Of a stretch of 64,000 bases of DNA, positions 8,840-18,882 are shown piece by piece. The stretch spans positions 310,001-374,000 of the forward strand of contig NZ_VFOL01000001.1 in NCBI RefSeq assembly GCF_006716065.1. The letters run 5' to 3'. The translations under genes and the position numbers were made by a program. Source of the stretch: Salinispora arenicola. GTDB taxonomy: Bacteria; Actinomycetota; Actinomycetes; Mycobacteriales; Micromonosporaceae. Each line of letters begins with the position of its first letter. Positions within the stretch are counted from its first letter, which is position 1. Under the pieces are notes generated by a model. That model searched no databases, was not told the origin of the DNA, and was given only the letters and a program-made list of their open reading frames with translations.

Positions 8840-8998
8840 CGTCCACTACCCGCGCCGCGCCGCACCACCGGCACGTCCGGCCCGGACCAGCCCGATGCCA
8901 TCCGCTTCCACGAACGTGAGGGCGACCATCGCATCACCAACTTCGGCCCCTGCCGGGGCGAGTCGCCGCCCGCCTGCCACGCCCGCGAGCTGGCCTGA
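8840..8998 (+). pseudogene. GNAT acetyltransferase 3' remnant
   Basis: The reading frame around 8888-8998 encodes QPDAIRFHEREGDHRITNFGP and a short tail, clearly homologous to the end of the intact GNAT at 11039-11512 (QPEAVRFYQREGYDPIPNFGP). No upstream acetyl-CoA loop can be followed in any single frame, so this is a decayed fragment ending 22 nt before the aldo/keto reductase. Confidence 0.7.
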
Positions 8999-9019
8999 CA
9001 CCCGTCGCCGACTATCCTC

Positions 9020-10015
<996 letters not shown>

Positions 10016-10034
10016 CGGCGGCGGTCAGCGCAAC

Positions 10035-10064
10035 GGTCCGCTCGCCCGCGTGGGCGAGCGGACC
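10035..10064 (+). terminator. Terminator of the aldo/keto reductase gene
   Basis: Perfect 13-bp stem (10035-10047 with 10052-10064) and a 4-nt loop, 19 nt past the stop. Confidence 0.8.
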
Positions 10065-10343
10065 GAGCCAAGGCGGGGCGGTGGCACCTTCACGGCGCCT
10101 GGCTGGCTGAACGGGCATCGGTGCAGGTGGGCATCCGCGAACGGGAGGCGCTGACGTCCGCCGCCGCGGCGGCTCGACCGTGGCCTTGGAGAGCGCGGTC
10201 TCGCTCCTGCCGGCGTACCCACGACGCGGCAGCCGCGTACGCGGGGCGAGTGCCGTGTACGCGGGGCGAGTGCCGCGCACCGGCCGGCAGGCGCCCGGCA
10301 ATCGACCCCCGCTCGACACCAGGACATCAGGCAGTAGAAATAG
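10065..10343. other. Non-coding stretch with a 20-bp tandem duplication
   Basis: No supported gene. Two adjacent 20-bp copies (10237-10256 and 10257-10276) differ only at the last base. The rest shows no recognisable element; it is the 3' flank of the TetR gene. Confidence 0.6.
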
Positions 10344-10952
10344 TCAACCGCCCGAGAAGACGCTGCCTGGTGCAGTGAGGCGGTCGAGGGCGTTCTCCAC
10401 GGCTCGACGCTGCTCAGCGGGGTGATAGGTCGCAGGGTCGAGCGCGGCGAGGGTGTTGATGCCCTCGACGAGCGCCACGAGAGCGGTGGCTGCGTCTGCG
10501 CGCACGTCCTCAGCAAGGTCCGGGTATGCCTCGGCCAGGAGCCGGTTGATGCGTGCGAGGAAGGAGCGGTTGTGCTTGCGGTGCAGGTCGGCGAGATCGG
10601 CGTTGGCGACCGCGGCCGCCGCGTAGGCGACCCAGACCCCGGCTTCCTGTCTCTTGTCGTCAGAAGCGGCGACCGCCTGCGACAACACGGCTCGTAGCCG
10701 GTCTCGTGGGTCCGCAGCGGCTGCCTCGGCCTGCTCGATGCGCTCGGCGGTGCGTTCATGCAGCAGATCCCGTGCATGCCGAAGCAGGGATAGTTTGTCG
10801 GGAAAGGTGTGCATCACCAAACCCGTCGTACAGCCGGCGCGCTCGGCGACGGCCCGGACTGTCAGGCCGGTCAAACCATCCTGGGCCAGGACAGCCCAGG
10901 TGGCAGCCGACAGTCGTTGCCGCTGGGCCTGGACATCACGAGTACGAGTCAT
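10344..10952 (-). CDS. TetR family repressor
   Basis: 202 residues. The N-terminal helix-turn-helix reads LTVRAVAERAGCTTGLVMHTFPDKLSLL (about residues 32-60, with a gap-free TetR pattern); the remainder is a helical ligand domain. ATG at 10952 is chosen because of the GGGAGGGCGG ribosome site. An open frame extends 25 codons further upstream through the operator region and is not used. Divergent from the GNAT-MFS operon, whose promoter region carries two palindromes, so it very likely represses itself and that operon in response to an exported compound. Confidence 0.9.
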   Translation of the reverse strand: MTRTRDVQAQRQRLSAATWAVLAQDGLTGLTVRAVAERAGCTTGLVMHTFPDKLSLLRHARDLLHERTAERIEQAEAAAADPRDRLRAVLSQAVAASDDKRQEAGVWVAYAAAAVANADLADLHRKHNRSFLARINRLLAEAYPDLAEDVRADAATALVALVEGINTLAALDPATYHPAEQRRAVENALDRLTAPGSVFSGG

Positions 10953-11001
10953 GCCGCCCTCCCGTCGAACCGTCACGTCCAACACGGCCACCGTAGCAGA
11001 T

Positions 11002-11028
11002 GTTACGGTAACGCTTGTTACGAACAAG
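11002..11028 (+). promoter_or_regulatory. Twin palindromes, probable TetR operator
   Basis: GTTACGGTAAC (11002-11012) and CTTGTTACGAACAAG (11014-11028) are adjacent perfect dyads in the region between the divergent TetR and GNAT genes. The second ends at the GNAT ribosome site, so occupancy would block both transcription and translation. Confidence 0.7.
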
Positions 11029-11038
11029 GGAGGACCGA

Positions 11039-11512
11039 ATGGACGTGCTCGTCACCCCTGAGCCGTGGAACGCGCCGGACGCAGCCAGGCTGCGCGCTGC
11101 GCAACGTGCTGAACTCGACTCCCGCTACGGGAACGACGACCACGAACCGGGTACCACGCCCAGCGCGGACGACGTGGCCGTCTTCGTCGTCGCCCGGCAG
11201 CCGGACGGGGCCGCGGTCGGCTGCGGCGGATTGCGAATGCTCGCACCGGACACGGCAGAGATCAAACGCATGTACGTGATCCCCGCACACCGCGGCACCG
11301 GCGTGGCAACGGCGATCCTGCGCGACCTCGAAGCACGCGCATACCCCCTCGGCATCCGACAGCTCGTGCTCGAAACGGGAACGTTGCAGCCCGAGGCTGT
11401 GCGGTTCTACCAGCGTGAAGGTTACGATCCGATCCCCAACTTCGGCCCCTACGTGGGTGCCACTCAATCGGTGTGCTTCGCACGTACCCTCGGCCCGCCG
11501 ACCCACCCGTGA
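11039..11512 (+). CDS. GNAT N-acetyltransferase
   Basis: 157 residues. Acetyl-CoA pyrophosphate loop RGTGVA follows IKRMYVIPAH (about residues 79-95); the C-terminal QPEAVRFYQREGYDPI is the GNAT motif B. ATG at 11039 has GGGAGG 5 nt upstream. The stop overlaps the GTG of the downstream MFS gene (GTGA), so the two are translationally coupled. In a TetR-controlled pair with an exporter, acetylation plus efflux of a toxic amine is plausible. A decayed paralogous 3' end lies at 8840-8998. Confidence 0.88.
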   Translation: MDVLVTPEPWNAPDAARLRAAQRAELDSRYGNDDHEPGTTPSADDVAVFVVARQPDGAAVGCGGLRMLAPDTAEIKRMYVIPAHRGTGVATAILRDLEARAYPLGIRQLVLETGTLQPEAVRFYQREGYDPIPNFGPYVGATQSVCFARTLGPPTHP

Positions 11513-12813
11513 CCGCCCCGAACCGCTCACGTCCGGCGTCCAGGCCATGGGTCGTAGTCGTCCACAACACCGCCACGACGCTGCGACCAGCCGACCCCGT
11601 CGCCGCAGCACTGACCACGTCAGCCATAGCCGCCTCGTTCAGCAACGGCGTGTTCTACACAGTCAGCGCCCTGTTCTTCACCAGGGTTGTCGGCCTGGGC
11701 GTCGGCCAGGTCGGCCTCGGGCTGACCGTTGCTGGCGCCGTCGCGATCGCCGCCTCATTCGTCGCCGGTCACACTGCGGATCGAATCGGCGCACCGGCCG
11801 TCCTGGTGACCACCACCGCCAGCCAGGGACTGGCCCTGCTTGCCTACCCCACCACCGCCACTCTCACCACGTTCACCCTGGTTGCCTGCCTCGCCGTCGC
11901 CAGCAAAGCCGCTCAGGGCACCGCCCGGGCCGCCGTGTTGGCGCACGCGTTCACCGGCGCCGACCGCGTCCTCGTCCGAGCCCGCCTCGGCGTGGTCATC
12001 AACGTCTTCACGGGTGTTGGCACGGTCTGCGGCGGATTGGCCCTGCTCGCCGACACCAAGGTCGGCTACATCTTGGCGATCCTGGGCTCCGGGAGCTTTG
12101 TCCTGATCTCTATCTGGCCGTTGCTGGCCATCCGCGGCCAGCTCGCCGCACGTGCACGCCACGACGAGGCATATGCCGCCATGCCCGCGAGCCACTCAGG
12201 ACCCTCACCCCTGCACGATCGCTGCTATCTGGCCGTCAGCGGCCTGAACGCGCTGTTGGCCATGCATGCCGGCCTCCTCACCGTCGGCGTGCCCCTTTGG
12301 ATCACCGAACACACATCAGCGCCCACGATCACCGTCGCGTTGGTGCTACTTCTCAATACCGCCCTCGTTGTCGTTATCCAAACACCCGTGGCACGGCGCA
12401 TTCATGGCATTCGCCGTAGCGCCCGAGCCGTCCACATGGCTGGGCTCACTCTCGCCCTGGCCTGCCTCGCCTACTCGGCGTCCGCCGTCACATCGAGTAC
12501 CGTCGCAGTTGTCATGCTGCTCAGCGCCGCCGTTCTGCACACCCTCGGCGAGGTCACCGCCGAGATCGGCAGCTGGGGCCTGGCCTTCGACTTCGCACCA
12601 ACCAGCTCTGCCGGCGCCTATCAGGGAGTCAACCACGCCAGTGTCGCCGCGGGTGCCATGCTCGCTCCCCTTGTCATCACCACCACCGCACTCACCCATG
12701 GTGCGATCGGCTGGCTAGTGCTGGCCGCCATCTTCATCTCGGCGGGAACAGCCACGCTCCTGGCCGTCCGGGGCCGCCAGCTCCCTCAAGGGGGAACTAC
12801 AGGAGTTCGGTAG
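11509..12813 (+). CDS. MFS exporter coupled to GNAT
   Basis: 434 residues from GTG 11509. About 12 hydrophobic helices; motif A appears as AGHTADRIGAPAV. The start overlaps the GNAT stop by 4 nt. Compared with the other MFS genes in the window it is a shorter, 12-span type. Presumably exports the ligand sensed by the divergent TetR repressor; substrate unknown. Confidence 0.85.
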   Translation: MTAPNRSRPASRPWVVVVHNTATTLRPADPVAAALTTSAIAASFSNGVFYTVSALFFTRVVGLGVGQVGLGLTVAGAVAIAASFVAGHTADRIGAPAVLVTTTASQGLALLAYPTTATLTTFTLVACLAVASKAAQGTARAAVLAHAFTGADRVLVRARLGVVINVFTGVGTVCGGLALLADTKVGYILAILGSGSFVLISIWPLLAIRGQLAARARHDEAYAAMPASHSGPSPLHDRCYLAVSGLNALLAMHAGLLTVGVPLWITEHTSAPTITVALVLLLNTALVVVIQTPVARRIHGIRRSARAVHMAGLTLALACLAYSASAVTSSTVAVVMLLSAAVLHTLGEVTAEIGSWGLAFDFAPTSSAGAYQGVNHASVAAGAMLAPLVITTTALTHGAIGWLVLAAIFISAGTATLLAVRGRQLPQGGTTGVR

Positions 12814-12970
12814 CTCCTTGTCAAGCAGAGCCCTCGCTGCCGGGGCCCTGGCCACCCTCATCGCAGCGGCCCTGCACGTGCGCATTTCCGCTTGTGGCGG
12901 CACGCGCAAGGGGCCTGATGGCAGCAGACGCGAAGTGGGCCGACGACGCACCACAGCACGTCCTCGCGAG

Positions 12971-13005
12971 CCAGGTCCGGATCCCTGCCACTGATCCGGA
13001 CCTGG
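12971..13005. terminator. Bidirectional terminator between convergent genes
   Basis: Perfect 13-bp stem (12971-12983 with 12993-13005), 9-nt loop, between the MFS gene (+) and the DUF1737 gene (-). Confidence 0.75.
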
Positions 13006-13042
13006 TCCGGCGCGACCTACTCGGACCGACGACAGACTTGGC

Positions 13043-13237
13043 TCATCCTGCGGTAGTGCCTGGCCAGACAACAGCTTGCGCGGCGATCACCCGTACTCCG
13101 TCGAACGTCACCGCCGGGCTGCCATGGAGGCGAAACCCGAGATCGAGGGCCTCGCTCACCCTGTGACAGAACTTCTCGTCGTCCGGTCCAGTCAGCAGGC
13201 GGTAGCTCGGCAGGCCGTTCGGCGGCTGGTCAGTCAT
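13043..13237 (-). CDS. DUF1737 family protein
   Basis: 64 residues. LPSYRLLTGPDDEKFCHRVSEALD and the ending VIAAQAVVWPG are the family signature; a YRLL...GWxL-type single domain of unknown function. ATG at 13237 matches family length. A longer frame to 13360 reads through an unrelated leader. Confidence 0.85.
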   Translation of the reverse strand: MTDQPPNGLPSYRLLTGPDDEKFCHRVSEALDLGFRLHGSPAVTFDGVRVIAAQAVVWPGTTAG

Positions 13238-13460
13238 GCCAGCAAGCATGCCAGTGGCGAATTGCGACGGTACCGCCTGCCAGCATGTCACGAGACGCCC
13301 GGCCCACCGTCCACGGATCACGACCACGTGGGGTCGAGACTCCCAGTTGCGAACACGCAACGGGCGGCGGCCGAGGTTGGGTGATCCGAAACAGCATTCC
13401 TCGCGCCCGGGCGGGAACTGGGATTTCGCGAATCACTATTCCGGCTGTCAGATCTCAACG

Positions 13461-13690
13461 GTGAACCGGACTGGGTTGACGGACCAGTTCGACCGGCTGG
13501 CCCGTAGAGCCGGGTTGCCGCTGATCCAATTAGGACTCCGTCACCGCGCCGCGACGACCGTGCTTGCGGCAGGGATCGCACGAAGGTGATTCAAGAGGTG
13601 TCGACCCTTGGCCTCCCGCTAACGTCGGACGCCTACGCCTCGGTTCTCGTTCCGGGCAGTCCGGCGACCGCAGCGACGGCGCCGGCGAGG
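13461..13690 (+). pseudogene. Tyrosine recombinase (phage integrase) C-terminal remnant
   Basis: One frame gives LTDQFDRLARRAGLPLIQL then LRHRAATTVLAAG, i.e. the HxLRH box of a tyrosine recombinase with the ends of the HDLRH motif mutated. At about 13585 the frame shifts and continues as VIQEV...LPLTSDAYASVL, the family's VQEMLGHSS...TLDTYSHV region. The catalytic C-terminal Tyr segment survives, but the gene is broken and lacks an N terminus. A trace of an old integrated element next to the B12 locus. Confidence 0.75.
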
Positions 13691-13740
13691 ATCCAGATGG
13701 CATCGACGGCGTTGCCCCGATCACGCCGGTCGGCTCCGAA

Positions 13741-14094
13741 TCAAGGAGCTGACGCATCCGGGGCTTCGATGACCGACAACTCGAGAACACTCCGCAGCTC
13801 AGCTTCTCCGGGCCCACCCGCCTGGATCCACTCGATCAGGTCGGTGAGCACCGCGTCGTCGAGGATCAGGCCGAACCATACCGGACGGGCGCCGGCCCGG
13901 CGGGCGGCCGGCGCCGGGTTAACCACGAAGACGTTGGACTGGGCGCAGACGTCCAGGCAGTTGCTGGTGCGTACCCGATGGTCCCGGCCCAGGGCCGCAC
14001 GGACCCGGTCGAGCTGTGCGTCATGGTCGACCTGCGGATGTTTGGGCCGGCTGCCGCAGCAGCAGTCCCGACACACGGTCACTGTGCAGCCCAC
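13741..14094 (-). CDS. Thioredoxin-like [2Fe-2S] ferredoxin-domain protein
   Basis: 117 residues. Clustered cysteines VCRDCCCGS near the N terminus and NCLDVCAQ in the middle fit a thioredoxin-like 2Fe-2S fold. GTG at 14094 is preferred (AGAGG upstream); a TTG four codons earlier is possible. It follows btuF by 91 nt on the same strand, so it may be the last gene of the B12 uptake operon. Similar small iron-sulfur proteins accompany cobalamin or siderophore loci in actinomycetes; its task is unknown. Confidence 0.75.
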   Translation of the reverse strand: MGCTVTVCRDCCCGSRPKHPQVDHDAQLDRVRAALGRDHRVRTSNCLDVCAQSNVFVVNPAPAARRAGARPVWFGLILDDAVLTDLIEWIQAGGPGEAELRSVLELSVIEAPDASAP

Positions 14095-14185
14095 GAGACC
14101 TCTCAAGATCGATCAATACGGTGGCCGGTGCGAGGGTCCGTGCTCCGTGCTCCCGTGCTCCCCGCGTCGGAATCAAGCTGCGGGA

Positions 14186-15264
14186 TCACTTGAGCCAGTC
14201 ATTGCCGGGCAGCTTGCTAAGCTGCCGGACGTCGAGCGTCGGGGAGACCGATGACTTCGGGACGACCCCGAAATGCTCCACCGCTTCGCGGACCCACTCG
14301 GCCGCGTCGATGTTCAGCGGGCCAGAGACCCACATGGCGTACGGCAGGTTGACGAACCGCCCCTCTTTGACGGCCTCGAGGTTGCGGGATGCCGGGTTGG
14401 CTTTCAAAGTTTCGACCTTTTGCTGGTACGACTGTCCCGGGTAATCGACGAAGAAGATGACGTCCGGATTCGATGCGGCGAGCCGCTCCCAGCCCACTTC
14501 GGTCCAGGTGTCCTTTACGTCGGCGGTGGCGTTGGTGACCCCCGCGGCGTCAAAGATGGCTTGCGGGCCGCCGTACGAACCGGAGGTGAAGATAGCGTCG
14601 GTCCCGGAGTCGAAGAGGAACACGGTCGGCTCCTCGTCACTCGCAGGCGCGGCCGCCAGTGTTGCCAGCCGCTTCTCGGTGCCGGCGACGACGGCGTCCG
14701 CGGTCTCGCGGTGGCCAGTCAGTGTGCCGATGTTGCGCAGGTCGGTGGTGAGCGCTGTCCACGCGTCCATCGTGCCGCGAGCGCCGCTGTCCTGCTTGCA
14801 GGTCTCGCTAAGCAGGTAGGTCTTGATGCCGTGGGTCGTCAGATCCTCTGGCATCAGGTTGCGGGACTCGCTGAACCCGTACCCGTACCCGTAACCGGCG
14901 AACATCATCTCTGGCTTGACCGCCAGGACGTTCTCCAGGGTGGGGTATTCGCCCCCGACCTCCTTCAGCTGATCGATCCGGGCCTCGGGATAGGCGAGCT
15001 CGAGCACGTCCCGGTCCTGGTCAATCCCGGTGACGGCGATCAGTTGATCGCGTGCGCCGGCGGATAGCACGATCGATATGACGCCGCCGTCGTACGCGTA
15101 CAGCCGGGTGACGGGCTTGTCGATATTCAGTTCCTGCCCGCAGTTTTGGACAGTGATGGTGCCGGTGGCCGCGCTCGGTCCGGCCTCTCCGGAGGCGCAC
15201 GCGGTGAGGGCAGAAAGGCCGAGCACAAAGGCGGTGACACGGGTACGGCCGGGCGAGAAGGCGG

Positions 15265-15268
<4 letters not shown>
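14186..15268 (-). CDS. btuF: Substrate-binding lipoprotein, probable cobalamin-binding BtuF
   Basis: 360 residues. Signal peptide with lipobox LTAC (Cys about residue 23), then a two-lobed FecB/BtuF fold: the DKPVTRLYAYDGG strand, ENVLAVKPEMMFAGYGYGYG, and the long connecting helix around TADAVVAGTEKRL. The start ATG (15268) overlaps the ATPase stop (ATGA). Family members bind iron chelates or corrinoids. The cobalamin riboswitch heading this operon makes vitamin B12 the likely ligand (inference). Confidence 0.85.
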
Positions 15269-16094
<826 letters not shown>

Positions 16095-16098
<4 letters not shown>

Positions 16099-17129
16099 CG
16101 GTCACCACCAAACCGATAGGCACCTCGACCCATGAGCAGCAGGAACAGAGGCGCCCCGAGCACGCCGGTCACTACGCCCAGGGGTATTTCCTGCGGTCGC
16201 ACCGCCACCCGGGCCAGTACGTCTACCCAGACGAGGAACGCCGCTCCAGCCACCGCCGCGACCGGCAGTACGACTCGGTGCCGGGCGCCCACGACCAGCC
16301 GGGCCGCGTGCGGAACGATCAGCCCGACGAACCCCACTCCTCCGCTGACTGCCACCAGCACACCCACTACCACGGACAGACACACGAACAGCGCCACACG
16401 CATCGCGGCCACGTTGATCCCGAGAGCCGCGGCCGTCTCTGGCCCGGCTGCCAGCGCGTCCAGCCACCGATGCACGGCCAGCAAGCCAGCCGCGAGGACG
16501 ACGACGAACGCGGCGGGTATCCCGAGCTTTTCCCAAGTGGCTCCGCCGACGCTACCCAGCATCCAGAACATCACCGAGTTGGCCGCGCGCGCATCGTCGC
16601 TGAGGAAGACCAGCAGCGAGGCGATCGCCGACAACCCAGAGGACAGGACGACGCCGGAGAGCACCAGCCGGATCGGGGTCAGGCCGCCCTGCGCGGTGGC
16701 GATCAGCCAGATCAACAGCGCGGATCCGACCGCGCCCAGCAGCGCCCCGGTCGACACCGCGTAGAGGCCGAGCCCAGCGAGTGCGCCGGTGGTGAGGGCC
16801 GCGGTGGCACCCACCGATGCGCCCGAGCTGATGCCCAACAGGTAGGGGTCGGCCAGGGTGTTGCGCACCAGGGTCTGCATGCCGGCTCCGGCGATCGCCA
16901 GGCCCGCACCCACGACCAGCGCCAGCAGCGCGCGGGGCAGGCGCAGATCCCAGATGATGACATCCCAGCGGCCAGCCGGCTCGCCGGCGAATCGATCGGT
17001 GACCGCCGCGACTACCTCGGCGAGGGGAATGCGCTCGGAGCCGAAAGCCAGCGAGGCAATCACGCTGAAGACCGATACGGCGGCCAGTACGAATAACAGC
17101 GGCCAGAACGGCAGCCGGCGCCGGGACAT
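16095..17129 (-). CDS. btuC: FecCD/BtuC family permease
   Basis: 344 residues from ATG 17129, about 10 membrane helices. Landmarks: LRLPRALLALVVGAGLAIAG, QTLVRNPLADP-like QTLVRNTLADPYLLG, and the coupling segment GFVGLIVPHAARL. The ribosome site GAGAGG lies 7 nt before ATG 17129 and is part of a hairpin after the riboswitch; a longer frame to 17321 actually reads through the riboswitch. First gene of the B12 uptake operon. Confidence 0.9.
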
Positions 17130-17345
17130 GATACGGCCTCTCGGGTCTGGAGACCCTGGTCGCGAGAGTCCACCGACGAGCATGTGAGCCGACAGGTCTT
17201 CGGACTCGGGGTCAACCGGCGGCACGGCCTTCCCAGAGAAGCGCTCCAGTGGCGATATCGTGCCGCCGTCGCCCTCACCGCTGCGCGCCAGTCCCGGAAT
17301 CTCACCGGAGTTCCCTGGCATCCCTCAGGATGCGGTCGACTCGAC
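17130..17345 (-). promoter_or_regulatory. Cobalamin riboswitch with translational expression platform
   Basis: Leftward reading shows the conserved core in order: GGGAACTCCGGTGAGATTCC, then GCGCAGCGGTGAGG, GCCACTGG...TCTGGGAAGGCC, and the B12 box AGTCCGAAGACCTG (17183-17345). Downstream, CTCTCG (17168-17163) pairs with CGAGAG (17143-17138) around an inner GGGTCT-CC-AGACCC hairpin. This buries the btuC ribosome site GAGAGG (17142-17137). Binding of B12 would therefore shut translation of btuC and, through overlaps, btuD and btuF. Confidence 0.93.
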
Positions 17346-17435
17346 CCCGGACGTTACACGCCCGCCCCAGGCGGATACAGCCGCCGCGGATCCCATCCTC
17401 GGTGACATCTACCACTTGCACCGCCCAGGCCGGCG

Positions 17436-17555
17436 GCGTCGGCGTACTTCCGACGAACGCCTTCCGCGGCACCCTCGGCATCCGCGTGATTCAGTGCCGG
17501 CCGGCGGACCCGGAGTCACATACCGTTTCCCCGTCGGCTGTCACCTGAATGAACG
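17436..17555 (-). promoter_or_regulatory. Probable second, upstream cobalamin riboswitch
   Basis: On the same strand, 90 nt before the first, the same blocks recur in weaker form: TCAGGTGACAGCCGAC, GGGGAAACGGT, TGTGACTCCGG, CGGCACTGA, GGAAGGCG and a box-like GTCGGAAGTACGCCGAC. No gene lies between the two. It may be a functional tandem partner or a decaying duplicate. Confidence 0.5.
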
Positions 17556-18043
17556 CAGCCCCCGGTACCTACCGAAAGCCCGCGGTGTCGACCGTAGCAA
17601 CGCCAGCACGGCGGCGCAGGTCGTCACCCCACCAGTCGGCGCCAACGTCAACCACCAGCGCTGCCCAGACGCCCAGGTGAGCCACTCCGATCACCTGATA
17701 GAGGCACTTACCTCCCGACACGGACACCAGGCCGGACGAGAGGCCGCCTCACCCGCGCGTAGGCAGGCCCGCGACGCGAACGGCGAGATCGACGTTCGCG
17801 CGGCCAACCGGGACGACTTCAGCACCGACCGCCACCGCGACACACGATGCCCGTGACGACGGTGATGAGGTCTGCGGCCGTGGCCCCGGGGTGCACCGCG
17901 CCGCACGAGTGAGCGGGCCGCGTCGGAGTCGGGGGTACGGACGAGGGCCACTGATCATCGCGAGCCGACACCATCGAACGCCAGGCCCACCGTCAGACAT
18001 CACTTAGCTGACAGCCTATACTCGCAGTTCAGAGGCCGTTCTT
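17556..18043. other. Non-coding stretch upstream of the B12 leader
   Basis: About 490 nt without a supported gene. Frames on both strands are short, and their composition and residues resemble no family. The operon promoter should lie here, but no convincing -35/-10 pair was fixed. Confidence 0.5.
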
Positions 18044-18118
18044 TGGTGGGCCGCCAGGGACTCGAACCCTGAACCTATGGATTAAAAGTCCACAGCTCTA
18101 CCATTGAGCTAACGGCCC
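18044..18118 (-). tRNA. tRNA-Lys (UUU)
   Basis: Complete cloverleaf on the minus strand. The acceptor 7-mer is GGGCCGT with GCGGCCC (one G-U). The D arm is AGCTCAATGGTAGAGCT, and the anticodon loop CTTTTAA carries anticodon TTT. The T arm is CAGGGTTCGAACCCTG, followed by discriminator A and an encoded CCA (18044-18046). Confidence 0.97.
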
Positions 18119-18181
18119 GCCGAGCCACAAGGCTACCCGACTCCCCGGCGAGCAAGCACGCGGATCTCCGGGCAGCCGGCC

Positions 18182-18491
18182 CCGCAGCCCATCCTCGCCA
18201 AGAACTGGCGTCTGCTGCTGCGCCCGCACCCCCACGAGCCGCATCCCGCGCCCGGTCTACACCCGCCTACCAACACCCTGTCGGGACTACCTGCACAGGC
18301 CTACCCCCCGCCCGGGCTACTCCATCTTGATCAAGCACCCGTCGTCCACACGAGCGGACACATCACCCAGCCGTCCGGATCGACCTGCCGGCTACCGCTT
18401 CGCAGGCCAGCAGCGAACGCCGCACCGGCCTAGACCAGGCCGCAGGTGGAGCATCCGGGCTGGCACAGATGACTGTGGTCTACCCCAGCGC
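18182..18491 (+). repeat. 310-bp direct repeat, copy 1
   Basis: Roughly 90-95% identical, same orientation, to 26171-26481; both copies start at the string CCGCAGCCCATCCTCGCC. No protein is evident in either. The second half is also related to 23656-23786. The copies bracket the IS-rich section that contains the RCC1 gene, suggesting spread by or recombination between mobile elements. Confidence 0.85.
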
Positions 18492-18620
18492 GATCGCCAC
18501 GACTATCTTGCCCTTGGTGTGGCCACGCTCGAGGTGGGCGAAGGCGTCCGCACCCCTTGAAGCGAAGGACCTGATCCGTCACCACCTTCAGGTGCCCGCT
18601 GTCGGTGCGGCGAGGAATGG
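18480..18620 (-). pseudogene. Zinc-type alcohol dehydrogenase / quinone reductase 3' remnant
   Basis: One frame encodes ADAFAHLERGHTKGKIVVAIA then a stop at 18480, the typical C terminus of zinc-binding quinone oxidoreductases. The preceding residues (SGHLKVVTDQVLRF) are in another frame, so a frameshift is present at about 18550 and nothing upstream survives. Confidence 0.75.
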
Positions 18621-18882
18621 GTGCAGCGAGTCGCACGGAGCGGTTCGTACGCGCAGGAGCCAGCAGGTAGTCACGATCTTGATCATTTCAACCGTGGTCG
18701 CCTTTTGGCATACCGAAACGCTTCTCGGGGGGTTTCGGACGACGGTGCACGTCTCCGGCCACGGCTGCGACGGACTCGTGGCTGGCCAGCGCGGACGTGG
18801 CCCGCCCCGATCGGCGGCATGAGCGCGCGCACCAGAGCGCGAGACTGTCAGGGCGAGCAGCCAGCGGCCAGTGGATCTGCGG
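18621..18882. other. Short non-coding spacer
   Basis: Nothing recognisable between the dehydrogenase remnant and the end of the MFS gene. Confidence 0.5.

Noticed and set aside
10237..10276. Two 20-bp copies as a possible operator or array
   Set aside because: Only two copies, no dyad and no link to a promoter; recorded as a simple tandem duplication.
17130..17321. N-terminal extension of btuC by 64 codons
   Set aside because: This stretch is the cobalamin riboswitch and its hairpin; GAGAGG directly before ATG 17129 sets the start.
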